Made by a program: the position numbers and the translations under genes | Shown: positions 1 through 9,813 of the stretch, one piece after another | How positions within the stretch are numbered: the stretch's first letter is position 1 | Layout of the letters: each line of letters starts with the position of its first letter | NCBI RefSeq assembly: GCF_004379255.2 | Contig: NC_056034.1 | Location: 33,669,262-33,733,261, forward strand | Reading direction: 5' to 3' | Source: Salvia splendens | Taxonomy: Eukaryota; Streptophyta; Magnoliopsida; Lamiales; Lamiaceae | Length of the DNA: 64,000 nucleotides | The notes under the pieces: model-generated | The model's database searches: none | The model's input: the letters and a program-made list of their open reading frames with translations, nothing else | What the model was told of the DNA's origin: nothing

Positions 1-761
1 TAAACCTCGTTTCTCATTCTATTTTTCATACGAATATTTCTCTCATCTCTCACTTTCCATACGAATATTTCGATCATCTCTCACAAACAAAAATGAACCA
101 CGACGACGACTGGAGTACCTCGGAGGGCGTTAGTCGGACCTTGACTTGAGCCTTATTCGATGCCGTTAATGACGCAATGGCGGATTGCTTAGCCGAAATG
201 CAGCGCGAGGAGGAGGAGGCGGCGAGCATTTGGTGTGCTCCAATCACGGTGGGCAATAGTGAAAGGGCCGGCGCGTCTCTGGTTCAAGGAAGTCATCGCC
301 GATGTCATGTATGCTTGCATAATCTTGCACAACATGATAGTCGAACACGAAGGTGGAAGCGTCACCGATTGGGCCGATGATGAAGGTGGATCTAGCTCCA
401 GCACGGCGACCGCGCCCCAAGCTCGAGGATTACCGACGGGCTTCAATGAGGTTCTATCTAGACAGGCCTCAATGCGCAACCAACAAGACCATGCTCGGCT
501 CATGAACGACATGATTGAAGAAGTTTGGGACCATAACCGCCGTCGTTGAGAATGTGTATTTTTTAAAATTCATATTGTAATGTATTAATTTTAAATGAAA
601 TGAAGGTTTTTTCTAATTTTTGTAGTTATTTAAATATTTAAATAAAGAAAATGCTTAGGGCGGCTTATAAGGCGCTCCACTGCAGATGGAAGGGTAGGAG
701 GATAAAATGATGATGTGACGGTACATAGGGCGTCCTATATGGCGTCCCATTGCTAATACCC
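1..761 (+). mobile_element. PIF/Harbinger deletion derivative (left end outside window)
   Basis: The right end resembles the ends of the elements at 7118-7976 and 17188-18000: the same GCTTAGGGCGGC-like subterminal block, then a GCGTCCCATTG-type terminus followed by TTA (762-764), the usual 3-bp PIF target site. It carries the two ends of a Harbinger transposase frame with the middle missing, so it is non-autonomous. The left terminus is beyond base 1, so the target duplication cannot be confirmed. Confidence 0.7.
93..549 (+). pseudogene. Harbinger (DDE_Tnp_4) transposase remnant, internally deleted
   Basis: An ATG at 93 opens a frame beginning MNHDDDW, the same N-terminus as the remnant at 7444. 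It meets a stop after about 18 codons, and about 100 bases later a different frame takes over with the C-terminal transposase end: a WFKEVIADVMYACIILHNMI segment typical of the last part of the DDE_Tnp_4 fold, then an acidic Ser-rich tail ending near RRR at 549. The first catalytic region is absent, so the product could not be an active nuclease. The deletion junction differs from that in the element at 7118, which suggests separate deletion events from one parent. Confidence 0.65.
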
Positions 762-764
762 TTA

Positions 765-1940
765 TGTTTTCATATCATATTCCATAGAATTTTAAATAAT
801 AGTAGCAATATTTTTAAAATAAATAGTGTGTACGATAAAAACAAATTGAGAGAGATTTTCTTACAGGTCAACTAGTTGATGGATGATCCACGCAAGTACT
901 GATTATGAGACATTATATGTATTGCAGAGGAGTTGTTGTCGATTATGTAATTGTAATATTTGGCTTCTTTTAGATGAAGTTGACAACATTTTGGGTTTAT
1001 TTTTTTTTACCAATCACTATTCCCATCTGAATGTTTAAATATATAGAATGAGGACATAACTCAACTCAAACTTCATAACTGTACCCAAAATTCCTTCTAC
1101 TTACAAATATTTGTTCCAACATCTGATTTCACTATTTTAATTTGCACAGACCGGACAATTTCTGTTTAAGGGCTTCAATTTAAAGTAATGTACCCAAAAA
1201 ATATGTGACCCGCCCATAATATAGTACCGGAAGTTAGGATCCAATTACTGTTACCTACTACATCCGTCCGTGATTAAGAATCCTGATTATGTTTGACATG
1301 AATTTTAAGAAATAGTACTTATAAAGAAAAGTAGGTTGAAAAACATTGTAGAATATAAGCCTATTTTATATATTCTCTCTGTTCAATTAAAAATAAAATA
1401 TTTTTCTTTTTGGGTTCCTCATCAACATCGGATTCAGACATTTTCCTTTTTGGATTGTCTCACTAAAAATAATACATTTTCTACAATGGAAACACATCTC
1501 TTCTTTTCTCTCTTTTACCTCTTCAGTTCACTTAACTCAAAAAATAATATTACATAAAATTTCATGCAAAAAAACAAATGTTTCCGGCCATCAAGAACCC
1601 TATATCTTATCCATCTCTTCTATTCACTATTCATCTATCCACACCATTTTTTACCATCTCTTTATTAAGAGAGAGAACATGCAACGCTCAATCTCTTAAC
1701 CATCCACTTGTCTTAACTATTGACCGGTGCCACAATTTAATTTCTTCAGTTTAAAATTATAAATAATTAAAAAAATTTATTTAAAATATTTAACTCAATT
1801 ACTGAAAATTACAAATTAAAATCATAGAAATTAAAAATTACATACTTAAAAAATACATTATTATAATTCTAGAAATTAAAAATTGCATACTTAAAATTCT
1901 AGAAATTAAAAAAACACATAATTAAAATCTAAGAAATTAA
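765..1940. other. Gene-free AT-rich stretch with MITE fragments
   Basis: No credible gene. Around 1261-1340 and 1370-1480 are pieces resembling Stowaway-type ends (CATCCGTCCGTGATTAAGAA and TATTCTCTCTGTTCAATTAA). From about 1740 to 1940 the DNA becomes repeats of AATTAAAATTCTAGAAATT-like text, which also precedes the Harbinger coding remains at 15.4-15.6 kb, so this is probably the 3' flank of the element at 2055-2711. Confidence 0.5.
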
Positions 1941-2054
1941 AATATTACTTCATCGATAGTTGTCGAGGTTGCAGTGAAGGCACAAACGACAAGTCGGCAT
2001 TAGGGGGGAGTCCCAATTGAGCCATGAGAAGCTGAAGCTCTTGATTATGTGCTC

Positions 2055-2711
2055 TTATTGGAACAGCGTCATATGGGCATTGTCGGTCGTTGTGGCCGAG
2101 AAGAACATGTGCATTAAAGTATTATTCCTCATTGTAAAGGGAGTCTTCTGGCTTGGTTCGCCTCGTCCCCAGCCTCTAGCGCTAGCCACCTTTACGGCCT
2201 TGGTCCCAATCGGACGACGTCGTGCACCGGAGCTCGAGCTCCCTGCATCGGTTCCTGTGAATTGGCTTGCGACCTCCTCGTTGTCGGGCGCAGATCGGCC
2301 ACCAACACCGCTGCCACTTGAAGTGTATTGGCCACTGGCCATGTGCTTCGTTCGTTTCAAGCTCGAGCTCATGCTGGACTATATGCCATCCGCCCACTTG
2401 TCAAAATAACAAACCTTATCCCAAGTACTGGCATACTTGAAGGCCATCCCAGTGTCTTGTATGAAGAACATCATTGCCGTCCACCTGTCAAAATAACGAA
2501 CCTTATCCCAAAATGACATCTTCTTAGTGCATGTTGGCGTTCCTCTCAGGCGCGTGTTGTTGTAGTTTTCAGTCACCCTCGCCCAAAAACCATTCCGGTT
2601 TTGTTGATTTCCGACGACCGGATCCTCCGAAGTGGCGATCCACACTTCGAATAAATTCTCCGTCTTCGCATAGGGATGACAGGTAATGGCATTGTAATCG
2701 CCATCGGTCAC
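2055..2711 (-). pseudogene. Harbinger ORF1 (Myb/SANT-like, NAM-associated C-terminal type) remnant
   Basis: The minus strand reads as one frame interrupted by a single TAG at about 2379-2381. The N-terminal half contains EVWIATSEDPVVGNQQNR and GFWARVTENYN, the SANT-like trihelix text of the second protein of PIF/Harbinger elements (often annotated as a NAM-associated or glutathione S-transferase T3-like protein). The C-terminal half has the usual Ser/Gly-rich linker and a RRRPIGTKAVK basic patch. A WDKV-containing motif appears twice about 30 residues apart, which looks like a compressed or duplicated middle. In autonomous elements this protein helps the transposase bind DNA. With the stop and a shortened middle it is almost certainly dead. 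Confidence 0.6.
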
Positions 2712-2749
2712 CAGAGTATCTTCCCGAGTTTCTTTCGGATTTCCATCAT

Positions 2750-3215
2750 CCTCCGGCTAGGTTTCCAAAATTTGGGATTAACGATTGTTTTGATTCGTGG
2801 AATCTTATAAATTACCTCAAATATGGTTTCCACATAGCCAAATATAAAATTTCTTGAAATTTTTTGGAATATATAGTAGGGAAAATATGTGTTTTCACAC
2901 AAATATGAAGTAAATGGATCTGAAAACTTTTTTATTCAACAGAAAACGCAATTCCCCTTGGTGTCTTTCAAAATCTTATTTTAGTGTAGGCTCCATTCAA
3001 CTCGGCATCTTTAAAATCGTGAACTTTTCTAAAAATAAGCACGATTTTGGAAGACTCCAATTTGAATGGCTTCGCTTTTTGGTGTTTATTTATTACTCCA
3101 TCCTTTCCACAAGAATATGCACTATTTCCTTTTTAGTTTGTCCTACAAGAATATACACTTTCTAATTTTGGAAAGTCTTTTACTATAATTTAAAAAAATG
3201 AAAATATACCGTATA
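2750..3215. other. Gene-free stretch
   Basis: AT-rich sequence upstream of the ORF1 remnant. Around 3100-3170 it contains a fragment like a Stowaway-type MITE (ACTCCATCCTTTCCACAAGA). No coding region or structured RNA was recognised. Confidence 0.4.
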
Positions 3216-3218
3216 TGC

Positions 3219-3750
3219 ACGCCATTGAGAATAACGTCTTTAAATGAGTAAAGATGGGGAAATTCGGGTTTATGGGGCACTTTACACTAAAGATTACGTA
3301 AATGTACCCATTTTGTTATCTATTCCACAAATGGGAAAAACGCCAACCACATTGGCGTTTTTATTAGTAAATACGCCAACGTCATTGGCGTGTTTTAAGG
3401 TAAATACGCCAACGATGATGGCGTTTTATACTTGTGCCGTATTTTGGGTGTATGCTCTCGGATTGTAATTACGATTAAACACGCCAACTTGGTTGGCGTG
3501 TATAAATAAAAAAACGCATTTGTAAATGGCGTGTTTTCTTTGTTGAAACGCCGAAACCCGATTTTCCCAGTGCCCCATAAACACCAGTGCCCCATAAACC
3601 CGATTTTCCCAGTGCCCCATAAAAAAACGCATTTGTAAAGATGCCAATAAAAAAACACCAGTGCCCCATAAACCCGATTTTCCCAGTAAAGATGCCAATA
3701 TCACTAGTAATTTTTTCAGCTTTAAGACGCCAAATTCGTTAGCGTCTTTA
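3219..3750. repeat. Palindrome array: five 19-bp ACGC-N11-GCGT units, 33-bp period
   Basis: Units of form ACGCCAAC-N3-TTGGCGT start at 3340, 3373, 3406 and 3481, with a degenerate unit at 3514. Intervals are 33, 33, 75 and 33 bp. A sixth related palindrome flanked by GACGC and GCGTC sits at about 3725-3745. The array is bracketed by an inverted pair: GGGTTTATGGGGCAC near 3267-3281, and its complement GTGCCCCATAAACCC, which is itself repeated four times (starts near 3570, 3586, 3612, 3660). The whole looks like a small foldback or MITE-type element. No protein is encoded and the exact ends are not clear. Confidence 0.6.
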
Positions 3751-3904
3751 CCATTTTCAGAAACAAAAAATTAGTTCTCCTATTATGGAATTTTTGTCCC
3801 AAATTCTTCCTAAAATCAAAATTTTCCAAAAATAAACACCATTTGATTGATTATTGTTAATCGAAATTTTCCAAAAATAAACACCATTTGATTGATTATT
3901 CTAT

Positions 3905-4114
3905 AGATGTTCGTCCCAAGGAAAATGACCTTTTCCTTGGGCGGCACGAGATTTTATGCAACTTTATTTTGTGTGTTAAGTGGGGAGAGGAAAGTAAGAG
4001 AGAGAAAAATAAAGTAGAGATAAAAAGATGTTTTCATTTTTATTTATGAGTCATCTTGATTGAGATAAATAAAAAAAGAAAGTGGGTGGTTATCTTTATT
4101 GGAATGGAGGTAGT
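3905..4114. mobile_element. Degenerate Stowaway-like MITE
   Basis: The text CCCAAGGAAAATGACC...CTTGGGCGGCACGAGATTTTATG, with GTCATCTTGATTGAGAT near the other end, matches the better preserved MITEs at 36749-36951 and 60657-60848. The right terminus (GGAATGGAGGTAGTA) is visible; the left terminus has decayed. Confidence 0.55.
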
Positions 4115-5016
4115 AGTACATAAAAGAACACCATTTGATTGATAATTGTACGTGTGACCCGATTGAGCCCCTAATTATAAGTATAATTTTTGTTTATTTG
4201 GTTCTAAAAAATGTAGAGCTCGAGAATTAATGAGTCAATAATCACAAAGATCGTGACAAACATGTATTTTGCTATAGAAACCAAATATATTATCTTGTGC
4301 ATATAGTATTATATATGTTGGCATTGGATAAACTTTATTTATGACTTAAATTGAGGGATGGAGACTTCCATTCACTTTGAGCAATGTGCCATTTGTTTGT
4401 CGTTTATAGATGCAATTGCAATTTGCAAGCCCTATTTTCAGCTACTCTCTTCTTTTTAACATTTGGATCTTCAATTTCTACCTGAAATAGGGGTGTTTGC
4501 CTTTTCCATCCCAAAATATGAACCATCATATAAAGACAAACGCAAGAATCAACTCGCATTTCTAAATTAAAACCATTACGTTGTTACAAGTCAACACCTA
4601 AATCTTCAGAGCAAACTACATAAATAGTATTTGATCTTTCACTTACGCACGTAAAAAGTGAGGAGAATGAGAGAAGATATTATAATATCACTTTTGGTAC
4701 TAATTTTGTCAATGTCAAAAATATCCTTTATGACACAAATAGAAAAATAAATTTGTTTAGATGGTATTTTGGGGTGAAAATTGCATCAGGTACCAAAAAT
4801 GTGATTTATAGGTACCAAAAATGATATAAAATAAAGATCAAGTACCATTTATGTGCGAAAATGAAAGATCATGTATCATTTATGTAGTTCACTAAAATCT
4901 TTATTCACATGTCTTCTATTTTCTGTTATTTCAACGAAGAAATTAAATACAATTAGAGATAATCAGTGACGAATCTAGGGATAGGCGCGTGCGGCTGCTC
5001 CCAACATTTACTATTT
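4115..5016. other. Gene-free AT-rich stretch
   Basis: No gene, RNA or clear repeat seen. Sequence around 4670-4880 repeats the phrase ACTTTTGGTACT / GGTACCAAAAATG in opposite orientations, a weak inverted repeat that could be an old MITE. Confidence 0.3.
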
Positions 5017-5018
5017 TA

Positions 5019-5241
5019 CTCCTACCGTCCCCAAAAAATATGCATTTTTGAGTTCGGCACGGGTTTTAATGCAAAATTAATAAAGTAAGAGAAAGGTAGA
5101 GAGAAAAAGTAAATAAAGTATTGTTAGTGGAGAATGAGTCCCACCTTATTACAGAGAAAAGAGTTCCAAAATTAGAAAGTGCATATTTTTGTGGGACGGA
5201 CTAAAAAAGAAAGAGTGCATATTCTTGTGGCACGGGAGGAT
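5019..5241. mobile_element. Stowaway-like MITE (TA target site)
   Basis: The left end CTCCTACCGTCCCCAAAAAA after TA (5017-5018) and the right end GTGGCACGGGAGGAT before TA pair as imperfect terminal inverted repeats. Both termini read inward into an ATATGCA(C)-containing block. No coding capacity. Confidence 0.6.
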
Positions 5242-5338
5242 TAAAATTTAAACTTTTACTACTATTTTACATAATAAAGAGTAAAGTAAGAGAGAATAAA
5301 TACTCTTATCTAAACATTCACGTGTCTTCTATTTTCTA

Positions 5339-5589
5339 CTCCCTCCGTTCCATAGTAATAGAGTCATTTTGTCATTTTGGTACGTTCCATAGTAATAGAG
5401 TCATTTCCCTTTTTAGTAAAAGTCAACACATTTTTCCACACCTACTTTACTCTCTCTTACTTTTTTCTCTCTTCATCTCTCTACCTTTTCATTTTCCACT
5501 TTATTTTACATTATTTAACTCACCTAACACAATTTTTTTTAATCTCCGTGCAAAAAAGAAACGTCTTCATTACTATGGAACGGAGGAAG
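5339..5589. mobile_element. Stowaway-like MITE (TA target site)
   Basis: It starts CTCCCTCCGTTCCATAGTAA after TA and ends ACTATGGAACGGAGGAAG before TA, a good terminal inverted repeat. The left terminus contains a short tandem duplication (the CCATAGTAATAGAGTCATTT text occurs twice). A solitary right-end fragment of the same family lies at about 6130-6167. Confidence 0.75.
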
Positions 5590-5886
5590 TATTTATTTTT
5601 AAAATCTAAGCTTTTACTATTTTACATGTAAAGTAAGAGAGAGAATAATTAAACTTGAATATGTTATAAAATCTAAACATTCACGTGTCTTCTATTTTCT
5701 CTTATTTCAATGAGACCATATTTTTTATTTTCACTCACTCTTCATTTCATTTTCTGCCATCGTTTTGGAAAATGATAATAAATAGTTAAAGTGAATAAAG
5801 AGTAAAGTAAGAGAGAGAATAATATAGAGAAACTTTTTATCTATATTTTTTTTACTTTATTATTTCTCCACTTTAACTATTTATTA

Positions 5887-6106
5887 CATCCTCCGTCCTA
5901 CAAAGGTTGTCCCATTTTACCATTTCCGTCTTTCCCACAAATTTTGTCTGCTTGGAATCATACCAAAAATAGACATTAATGCACCATACAATCTCCTAAA
6001 TGTGAGACCCTTATTCCACTACATACCTCTATTTAATACAAAGTCAAACAATTTCTTAAAACTCACGACGGATCAAACTGGGACAAATTTTGTAGGACGG
6101 AGGGAG
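5887..6106. mobile_element. Stowaway-like MITE (TA target site)
   Basis: Inverted ends CATCCTCCGTCCTACAAA and TTTGTAGGACGGAGGGAG, flanked by TA on both sides. Non-coding, about 220 bp. Confidence 0.75.
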
Positions 6107-6795
6107 TATCATTTTACCAAAACGAGTGCAAAAAAATGAAATGATTCTACTGCTATAGAACAGATGGAGTAATTATTTCTGCCCTCTCTATTTTCAGTTC
6201 TGGATCTGCCACTCAGTCAGATAATGAAACTTGAATACATGAGTCCCTTATTCATCAATGGGTTGTTGACGTCGGCCTCACAAATTGGTTCTAAGAGAAC
6301 TTGGCGATTCCAAACTCGTTTAATGCATATAAAAAATTCTTGATCTTTACGCCGTATGACCGAGATACATATTGTACTAGAAGAAAAGAACAATGAAAAA
6401 AAATTACAAATTAATACTACCTCCATCCAAAAAAAAAGTATTTGTATGTTTTCCTATTTGGATCCTCTACCCAAAGTAGTCTCTATTTATCCCGTTCACG
6501 ATTAAAAGAATCACTTTAACTTGGCACAATTTTAAGAAATTATTTGAGTTCTTGAAGAAAAATGGATGAGAAAAAGTAGTTGATGTAGAACTAAGTTGTA
6601 TACTCTTAATAGAACTTGAGAGTAATTAGTTAGTTCAGTGTGAGTACCACTTACTATAAAAAAAAATAAATAGATCTTTTGATTATGGACATTTCTAAAA
6701 AGATAAAATAGATCTTTTTTTTAATCGTGAATGGATGATTCTAATATGCTTCGTTACATTTTTAATAAAACATACTTTAATTATTATCTCTCTTA

Positions 6796-6900
6796 TTTTA
6801 TTAATTTTAGATTAATTAAATTAATAATATCTGAAATAAACATGGGCATTTTATTAATTTTAGATTAATTAAATTAATAATATCTGAAATAAACATGGGC
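6796..6900. repeat. Two-copy tandem repeat, about 52 bp
   Basis: The segment running from ATTTTATTAATTTTAG to AAACATGGGC occurs twice back to back, the second copy one base longer. No function suggested. Confidence 0.85.
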
Positions 6901-7117
6901 GTTCTTCTTAGCAAGAATTATTGCAGTAGGATAATGGCTAGGAGGATTTGAAAGGCATTATGGCATTAAGATTTCCAAGGTTTAGCCAAGGGTTAGCTCA
7001 GGATCCCACTACTCGTCGTATTTGGTTTTATATGGCTATCGCACATGAGTACGAAAATCAAATTTTGAAGGATGGAGTAATATGGTATTTAAAACTATAG
7101 ACTAAAGGAAGCAATAA

Positions 7118-7976
7118 GGGCACCCATAGTGGGGCGGACGATAGGCCGCCCGATGCCTCGGGCGCGCCATCGTCCGCCACTGTGGGTGTGCGGACGATGG
7201 ACGATGCGTCGTCCTCGCCCGACAGATAGTCCGCGGAGGAAGCGCGGACGATATGGCTTCGTCCGAGCCATCGTCCGCCCATTGTGGGCGACACGGACGA
7301 TGGCGCGGACGATGCAACGCGTTTTTTTTTTCAAATTTTGTCTATTTATTAAACCTCGTTTCTCATTCTATTTTTCATACGAACATTTCTCGCATCTCTC
7401 ATTTCTCTCATCTCTCACATTTCTCCATCTCTCACAAACCAAAATGAACCACGACGACGACCGGAGTTCCTCGGAGGGCGGTAGTCCGACCTTGACTCAA
7501 GCCTTAAATGCAGCCGTTCAAGACGCAATGGCAGAATGCTTAGCCGAAATGCAGCAGACGATTAGACCGATGATGAAGGTTTATCTAGCTCCTCCAGCAC
7601 GGCGACCGCGCCCCCCGCTCGAGGATTACCGACGGGCTTCAATGAGGTTCTATCTAGACAGACCTCAATGCGCAACCAACAAGACCATGCTCAGCTCATG
7701 AACGACATGATTGAAGAAGTGTGGGCCCATAACCTTCGTCGCTGAGTTTGCATATTTTTTTTAAATTCATATTGTAATGTATTAATTTTATAAATGAAAT
7801 TTTTTTCTAATTTTTGTATTTATTTAAATATTCAAATAAAAGAAAATGCTTAGGACGCCCCTTAGGACGGCTTATAGGGCGCCCCACTACAGGTGAAATG
7901 GTAAGAGGATAAAATAATGACGTGGTGGTGCATATAGCGAGCTTTAGGCGCTTAGGGCGCCCCACTGCTTATGTCC
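7118..7976 (+). mobile_element. PIF/Harbinger non-autonomous element, TSD TAA
   Basis: Terminal inverted repeats GGGCACCCATAGTGGGGCG (left) and CGCCCCACTGCTTATGTCC (right) are flanked by TAA at 7115-7117 and 7977-7979. The subterminal regions are GC-rich CGGACGAT repeats. Inside lie the two ends of a Harbinger transposase frame. It is the first of three elements placed end to end. Confidence 0.85.
7444..7745 (+). pseudogene. Harbinger transposase remnant, N- and C-terminal ends only
   Basis: The ATG at 7444 opens MNHDDDRSSSEGG and continues through QDAMAECLAEMQQ. The sequence then jumps to the Ser-rich acidic linker and the C-terminal tail MNDMIEEVWAHN, in another frame, with a stop at 7743-7745. 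All three catalytic acidic residues of the DDE domain are missing. It shares its parent with the remnant at 93-549 but has a larger deletion. Confidence 0.65.
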
Positions 7977-7979
7977 TAA

Positions 7980-8571
7980 GAGCATCGGTAACGCTAGGGG
8001 CCTGGCCGCAAATCGCGAGTCCCGGCCCGTCCCATGCGTTACACGGAGACGAGTCACGGCCCAGGCCGCTCCCGGGGCCGCGTTCCCGGCCTGGTGAGCG
8101 TCCCGCGGCCCGGCCCGGCCTAGGGTTACACGGTGCGGGACGGGCCGCAAACCCCCAAAATGTATTTTTTTTGTCCATTTATACCCATTTCTTCAATATT
8201 CTTCCACCAATTTCTCATTTTCTATCCTCTAAATTATTTCAATATTTTTTCTAGGACTTGTAATTTTTATTTTTTAGGATTTAATATTTTTTTAGGATTT
8301 GTAATTTTTTTTCTCTAGGATTTGTATTTTTTTTTCTAGGATTTGTAATTTTCTTTTTTCGACTGAACAATGTATTTTCCCGGTTTGAATTGTTCAACGT
8401 ATTGCATTTACGAATAAAATAGGTTGAAGTTGTGAATAGTGTAATTTATTAGTTGCGGCCCGCGTTGCGGCCTGCAGGGTTACAGCAGTTGGGGCATGGG
8501 CCGCAACTGTAGAGGAATGATGACGTGGAGGGGACTTGGGGCCGGAAATGGGGACGGGGTTATTGATGCCC
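7980..8571. mobile_element. PIF-type MITE, copy 1 (TSD TAA)
   Basis: It begins GAGCATCGGTAACGCTAGG and ends ACGGGGTTATTGATGCCC, imperfect inverted termini flanked by TAA at 7977-7979 and 8572-8574. GC-rich outer parts (GGCCGCAAATCGCGAGTCCC) surround an AT-rich core. It shares termini and much of its body with copy 2 at 8575-9810. Non-coding. Confidence 0.75.
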
Positions 8572-8574
8572 TAA

Positions 8575-9810
8575 GAGCATCTATAACGCCATGGGTCGGG
8601 CTGCAAATCGTGAGTCCCGGCCCGTCCCATGCATTACACGGAAGGGCGGCACTAGGGGTGGGTCGATACGATATATCGTATCGAAAACGTTGTATCGTAT
8701 ATCGTATCGAAAATATCGATATGAAAGAATTTCATATCGTTATCGTATCGAAAGTTTCGATATATCGAATTTCGATATATCGAACTTTCGATATGGAGGA
8801 TATCTATATCGTTATCGTATCGATATTTCGATATATCGTACCGAAATTCGATATATCGAAAATATCGATATATATCGTATATTCGATATAAACGATATAT
8901 CGTACCGAAATTCGATATATCGAAAATATCGATATATATCGTATATTCGATATAAAACGATATATCGAAAATATCGATATATATCGTATATTCGATATAA
9001 AACGATATATCGCGATATAAGGAAATTCATATCGTTATCGTATCGAAAACTTACGATACGGTATCGTTTCGTATCGAAAATTACGATATATCGAAAATCT
9101 GATAATTTTTCGATATTTTTCAATACGATACGAGCGATATATCATTTTTTCGATATTTTTCCCCAGCCCTAGGCGGCACGGCTCAGGCCCGTCCCGGGGC
9201 CGCGTTCCCGGCCTGGGGAGCGTCCCGGCCAGGGATGGGGTTGCACGGTGACGGGCCGCATGTCCCGCCTCCCGGCCCAACGTTACACACTCTTCGGGCC
9301 GGGCCGCAAATCCATTTTTTTTAATTCGATGTCTATAAATACGAGCTTGCGTTCCATCCATTTCAATCTCGCGTTCCATTTCAATACTCTATTATACCCT
9401 TTGTTTCGGCGCCAATGGATTGGTTCAACAGCGATCAACGTGAGATACATCGAGGGATACATCGAAGATGTCGGACGAGGAGATCGAGTTGCACCGTGAG
9501 ATGATCGCCTACCTTCGCGCTCAAATGAAGAAGTAGTAGTCGTGGCCCGGGTTTCTTGTATTTCAAATTTGCTTCGTCTAGTAATGTAATGTTAATTTCT
9601 AATGAACAATGCATTTTCCCGGTTTCAATTGTTCAACGAATTGCGTTTACGAGTTAAATAGGTTGGAGTTGTGAATAGTGTCATTTATTAGTTGCGGCCC
9701 GGGCCGCAACCTGCAGGGTTACAGCAGTTGGGGCCTGGGCCGCAACTGTAGAGGAATGATGACGTGGAGGGGACTTGAGGCCGGAAATGGGGACGGGGTT
9801 AATGATGCCC
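8575..9810. mobile_element. PIF-type MITE, copy 2, interrupted by a hAT hairpin
   Basis: The ends GAGCATCTATAACGCCATGG and GGGGTTAATGATGCCC match copy 1. TAA flanks it at 8572-8574 and 9811-9813. It is longer than copy 1 because a 519-bp hAT-type element with its 8-bp duplication is inserted at 8653. Removing that gives a body of about 700 bp. Confidence 0.75.
8653..9171. mobile_element. Non-autonomous hAT element made of CGATAT repeats, TSD GGCGGCAC
   Basis: An identical 8-bp duplication GGCGGCAC lies at 8645-8652 and 9172-9179. The termini TAGGGGTGGG and CCCAGCCCTA are hAT-like. The interior is almost entirely permutations of CGATAT/ATATCG, including a tandem unit of about 60 bp (near 8870-9010). 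It is self-complementary over most of its length. Reading frames across it are by-products of the repeat. Confidence 0.8.
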
Positions 9811-9813
9811 TAA

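Noticed and set aside
2017..2409. 130-codon plus-strand frame
   Set aside because: It is antisense to the Harbinger ORF1 remnant, which has recognisable motifs on the minus strand.
3340..3532. CRISPR-like array of palindromic repeats
   Set aside because: The regular spacing is superficially similar, but spacers are only about 14 bp, the repeats are imperfect and the genome is a plant's.
7095..7334. Several Arg/His/Pro-rich frames at the left end of a PIF element
   Set aside because: They are translations of the GC-rich CGGACGAT subterminal repeats, and differ by frame without any family match.
8591..9172. 193-codon frame rich in Tyr, Arg and Ile
   Set aside because: It is a read-through of CGATAT repeats inside the hAT hairpin; the opposite strand gives a similar frame.
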